Shown: one piece after another, positions 8,267 through 10,133 of the stretch
Layout of the letters: every line of letters starts with the position of its first letter
Numbering within the stretch: the first letter of the stretch is position 1
Source of the DNA: Alphaproteobacteria bacterium
Lineage (GTDB): Bacteria > Pseudomonadota > Alphaproteobacteria > Sphingomonadales > Emcibacteraceae
Reading direction: 5' to 3'
Length of the DNA: 10,133 nucleotides
Assembly: GCA_013152615.1 (NCBI GenBank)
Contig: JAADGA010000076.1
Coordinates: 1-10,133, forward strand
Notes under the pieces: model-generated
Database searches by the model: none
What the model saw: the letters and a program-made list of their open reading frames with translations, nothing else
Told to the model about the DNA's origin: nothing
Position numbers and translations under genes: made by a program

Positions 8267-8295
8267 AACATATCGTTATTCATGGTGGCTGGCAA
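8267..8295 (-). promoter_or_regulatory. Candidate promoter of the synthetase-transporter operon
   Basis: On the minus strand TTGCCA (8290-8295, 5 of 6 to TTGACA) is followed after exactly 17 nt by TATGTT (8267-8272, 4 of 6 to TATAAT). A transcript starting near 8260 would carry the GGGGAGGGA ribosome-binding site close to its 5' end. The -35 lies inside the palindrome at 8288-8301, as expected for a repressed promoter. Prediction only. Confidence 0.5.
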
Positions 8296-8301
8296 GCCAG
8301 C
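8288..8301. repeat. Perfect inverted repeat GCTGGC-AA-GCCAGC
   Basis: Two 6-bp arms separated by AA lie midway between the divergent synthetase and Lrp-type genes and cover the candidate -35 of the synthetase promoter. It is not followed by a T-run, so it is more likely an operator than a terminator. The adjacent Lrp/AsnC-type regulator is the natural candidate to bind it; that link is inference. Confidence 0.5.
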
Positions 8302-8351
8302 AGAGTGATTATATTTCCTATACAAATCGCTTGTTTTTATCTTGCATTATA

Positions 8352-8364
8352 ACGGAACTTCCGT
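8352..8364. repeat. Palindrome ACGGAA-C-TTCCGT before the Lrp-type gene
   Basis: A perfect 6-bp inverted repeat around a single central base ends 12 nt before the ATG of the Lrp/AsnC-type regulator. A TATAAC (8348-8353) overlaps its left edge and may be a -10 element. The position suits autoregulation, which is common in this regulator family. No U-tract follows, so it is not a typical terminator. Confidence 0.5.
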
Positions 8365-8376
8365 CATTTTAATGTT

Positions 8377-8802
8377 ATGGACGATACCGATCAGAAATTA
8401 ATCAATCTGTTGAAAAACAATGGCCGCGAAAGCACGACCGCCCTTGCCCGGATGTTGAAACTGTCACGCTCCACGGTTCAGGACCGGATTGCCCGGCTTG
8501 AAGACCGGGGCATTATCGCCGGTTATACCATTCGTTTTAACGCCGATTATAACCGCCACCGGATTACCGCCCATGTGCTGATTCAGCTCAACCCGAAATT
8601 TGCCGTCCAGATCGTCCATAATCTGAGAAAAAACCCGCTGATCAAGGCGGTATACGCCGTCAGCGGTATCTATGACATGATCGCTCTGGTTACCGCAGAA
8701 ACCACCGGGGAAATAGACCATACCCTTGATGACATTGGCAAGATGGAAGGGATTAAAAAAACCACATCCTCAATTGTGCTGTCAACCAAATTTGAAATCT
8801 AG
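8377..8802 (+). CDS. Lrp/AsnC-family transcriptional regulator
   Basis: A 141-residue DNA-binding regulator of the feast/famine family, whose members sense amino acids and form dimers to octamers. Seen: MDDTDQKLINLLKNNGR at the N-terminus, a winged helix-turn-helix over about residues 1-60 (STTALARMLKLSRSTVQDRI then RLEDRGIIAGYT), and a C-terminal ligand-binding RAM/AsnC domain from about 65 with the typical VYAVSGIYDMIALV strand-helix segment and a closing KKTTSSIVLST strand. The length is slightly short of Lrp (about 160) and close to other AsnC-like proteins. The ATG at 8377 lacks a clear ribosome-binding site; the transcript may be short-leadered. It is divergent from the synthetase-transporter operon across a palindrome-rich gap, which suggests it controls that operon and itself, possibly in response to an amino acid the transporter imports. 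The effector is unknown. Confidence 0.93.
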   Translation: MDDTDQKLINLLKNNGRESTTALARMLKLSRSTVQDRIARLEDRGIIAGYTIRFNADYNRHRITAHVLIQLNPKFAVQIVHNLRKNPLIKAVYAVSGIYDMIALVTAETTGEIDHTLDDIGKMEGIKKTTSSIVLSTKFEI

Positions 8803-8834
8803 AACACTGTTCGTGCCTGATTAACACGGATACC
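8803..8834. other. Short convergent gap between the Lrp-type gene and the RND pump
   Basis: This 32-bp gap separates two genes that face each other. An inverted repeat GAACA-C-TGTTC (8802-8812) begins at the last base of the regulator's stop codon. Its arms are only 5 bp and no T-run follows on either strand, so I do not call a terminator. Confidence 0.4.
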
Positions 8835-10133
8835 CTAGGTCTGATCCCCCGCCGTAAACCGGCCGTAGCGCAGCGCCAGACTTGGCATTACCAGCAGGTT
8901 AAGGGCGGTGGAGGTAACGAGTCCGCCCAGAATTACCAGTGCCATCGGCCCTTCAATTTCACGGCCCGGGGCACCACTGCCAAGCGCAAGCGGCAGCAGA
9001 CCGAGCGCCGTGGCAAGGGCGGTCATAAGGATCGGCGTCAGCCGTTCCATGGCACCGCGTACCGCGGTTTCCAGCCCCCAGTTTGCTCCTTCGGCCGCGA
9101 CCAGATGCTCATAATGGGAGAGCAGCATCACCGAATTGCGCAGAGTGATGCCAAACAACGTCACAAACCCCACCAGCGACCCCAGTGAAATACCGCCGCC
9201 AGTAGCAAATACGGCAAACACCCCGCCCGCCAGACCAAAGGGCAGGTTGAGCAAAACCAGCATCAGGTTCTGCACCCGTCCCAGCACAATCCATAACAAC
9301 AAACCGACCGCGATAATGGCGATCACCGAATTGACGATCAAATCCCGTACCGAGGCGGCCTGGGCCTGGGCCGTACCGCCAAATTCAACATAATCTCCGG
9401 GGGCAAGGTGGACATCCTGTGCGATACGCTGTCTGGCAGCCTCGACAAAGGACGTCACCGTCCGGCCGCTAACATTGCTGGTGACCGCCTGAACACGACG
9501 GGCGCCATTATGCAGTATCACATAGCGACCCGACGTCGCATAGACAGCGGCCAACTGGTCCAGATGGACAAAGACCCCGGCGGCATTGCGTAGCGGCAAG
9601 GCCCGGATATCGGCAATATTTTTCCGGGCGGACGGCGACAGAATAACATTCACGTTAAATACCCGGTTGGCGTCATAAACCTGACCGGCGACCACCCCGC
9701 TGAAGGCGGTTTGCACGGCATCAAGCACATCGACCGCATTAAATCCCCAGCGGGCCAGTGCTGCGGGCCGCAACCGCACCCCGATCTGCGGCATGCCGGG
9801 CGGGGACTGAATCTGGATATCGGCCGCCCCCGGCACCTGACGCAGGACCTGGGCAACATGCCGGGCCTCAGCATCAAGAATGTCAAGGTCATTCCCGTAT
9901 ATATTGATGACGACCGGGGCGGTATAGCCGGATAATGTTTCCTCGACACGTTCCGTAAGGAAGGTATTGACGCTAAAATTGGCCCCGGGAATATCTGTCA
10001 GCACGTTACGGATATCCTCCAGAGCAAATTCGGCTTTTTCCGAGGACAGCGGTTTGAGATCAACCTCGAATTCACTGGAGTGAGTGCCAAAGGTGTCATC
10101 GGCTTTCTCGGCCCGGCCAACCCGCTGGCTAAC
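8835..10133 (-). CDS. RND efflux pump, heavy-metal (CzcA/CusA-like) type, partial C-terminal part
   Basis: These are the last 432 residues of an inner-membrane resistance-nodulation-division pump, a proton-driven trimer that works with a periplasmic adaptor and outer-membrane channel. The frame stays open to the right edge (VSQRVGRAEKADDTFG at the edge), so the GTG at 10004 is internal, not a start. Seen: a periplasmic porter region with FLTERVEETLSGYTAPVVI, GNDLDILD and QIQSPPGMPQ, then SGRYVILHNGARRVQ, followed by a run of membrane spans containing LVLLNLPFGLAGGVFAVF, SLGSLVGFVTLFGITLRNSV and GSGAPGREIEGPMALVILGG, and the ending LALRYGR. These match the heavy-metal efflux branch better than the multidrug AcrB branch. 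About 600 residues lie outside. It converges on the Lrp-type gene across 32 bp. Nothing ties it to histidine catabolism; the exported substrate cannot be read from this part. Confidence 0.92.
   Translation of the reverse strand, partial: VSQRVGRAEKADDTFGTHSSEFEVDLKPLSSEKAEFALEDIRNVLTDIPGANFSVNTFLTERVEETLSGYTAPVVINIYGNDLDILDAEARHVAQVLRQVPGAADIQIQSPPGMPQIGVRLRPAALARWGFNAVDVLDAVQTAFSGVVAGQVYDANRVFNVNVILSPSARKNIADIRALPLRNAAGVFVHLDQLAAVYATSGRYVILHNGARRVQAVTSNVSGRTVTSFVEAARQRIAQDVHLAPGDYVEFGGTAQAQAASVRDLIVNSVIAIIAVGLLLWIVLGRVQNLMLVLLNLPFGLAGGVFAVFATGGGISLGSLVGFVTLFGITLRNSVMLLSHYEHLVAAEGANWGLETAVRGAMERLTPILMTALATALGLLPLALGSGAPGREIEGPMALVILGGLVTSTALNLLVMPSLALRYGRFTAGDQT

Larger units (their letters stand above)
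8256..8310. repeat. Spaced inverted repeat AATCACTC ... GAGTGATT
   Basis: Perfect 8-bp arms at 8256-8263 and 8303-8310 bracket the candidate synthetase promoter and the central palindrome, with 39 bp between them. Lrp-family octamers commonly bind several spaced sites and wrap DNA, which would suit this layout, but the arms could also be coincidental in a 151-bp AT-richer region. Confidence 0.4.

Noticed and set aside
8802..8812. GAACACTGTTC inverted repeat as a bidirectional terminator
   Set aside because: The stem is only 5 bp and no T-run follows on either strand.
8835..10004. Treating GTG 10004 as the start of the RND pump gene
   Set aside because: The same frame continues with clear family sequence to the right edge of the window, so the GTG is an internal valine codon.
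1..10133. Search for CRISPR arrays, tRNA or rRNA genes, insertion sequences and phage or defence genes
   Set aside because: No regularly spaced repeats, no tRNA-like cloverleaf, no transposase-like protein and no defence-type domains are visible; nearly all bases are accounted for by metabolic, transport and regulatory genes.

Overview
The window looks like a chromosomal segment of a Gram-negative proteobacterium, probably an alphaproteobacterium. That placement rests on protein character, moderately high GC and the five-step style histidine pathway; it is an inference from the sequence alone. Every coding region resembles a known family, and I see no RNA genes, insertion sequences, phage genes or CRISPR arrays.

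Positions 1-5062 hold a histidine utilisation (hut) cluster. A leftward hutI (imidazolonepropionase, cut by the window start) diverges from a rightward hutU-hutH-hutG operon (urocanase, histidine ammonia-lyase, N-formylglutamate deformylase). The order of reactions is HutH, HutU, HutI, then a formiminoglutamate deiminase (HutF, not in the window), then HutG, giving glutamate and formate. The 129-bp divergent region carries two copies of the HutC-type operator GTNTANAC, exactly 10 bp apart, immediately before the hutU start. This points to control by a urocanate-responsive HutC repressor encoded elsewhere.

Positions 5021-8225 hold a leftward pair: a long acyl-CoA synthetase gene broken by one frameshift near 7108, followed 11 bp later by a sodium-dependent NSS-family amino-acid transporter. 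The transporter's 3' end overlaps the 3' end of hutG by 42 bp, tail to tail. Divergent from the synthetase, across 151 bp rich in inverted repeats, is an Lrp/AsnC-type regulator (8377-8802) that probably controls this pair, itself, or both.

Positions 8835-10133 hold the C-terminal part of a leftward RND efflux pump of the heavy-metal (CzcA/CusA-like) type, which runs off the right edge and seems unrelated to histidine use.

The most interesting signals are regulatory: the tandem HutC operators, the palindromes of the lrp-synthetase divergent region, and an odd synthetase start where a strong Shine-Dalgarno faces ATT rather than the GTG. I found no convincing undescribed system. A speculative link is that transporter, synthetase and Lrp regulator handle an amino acid or amino-acid-derived acid that feeds the neighbouring hut pathway.
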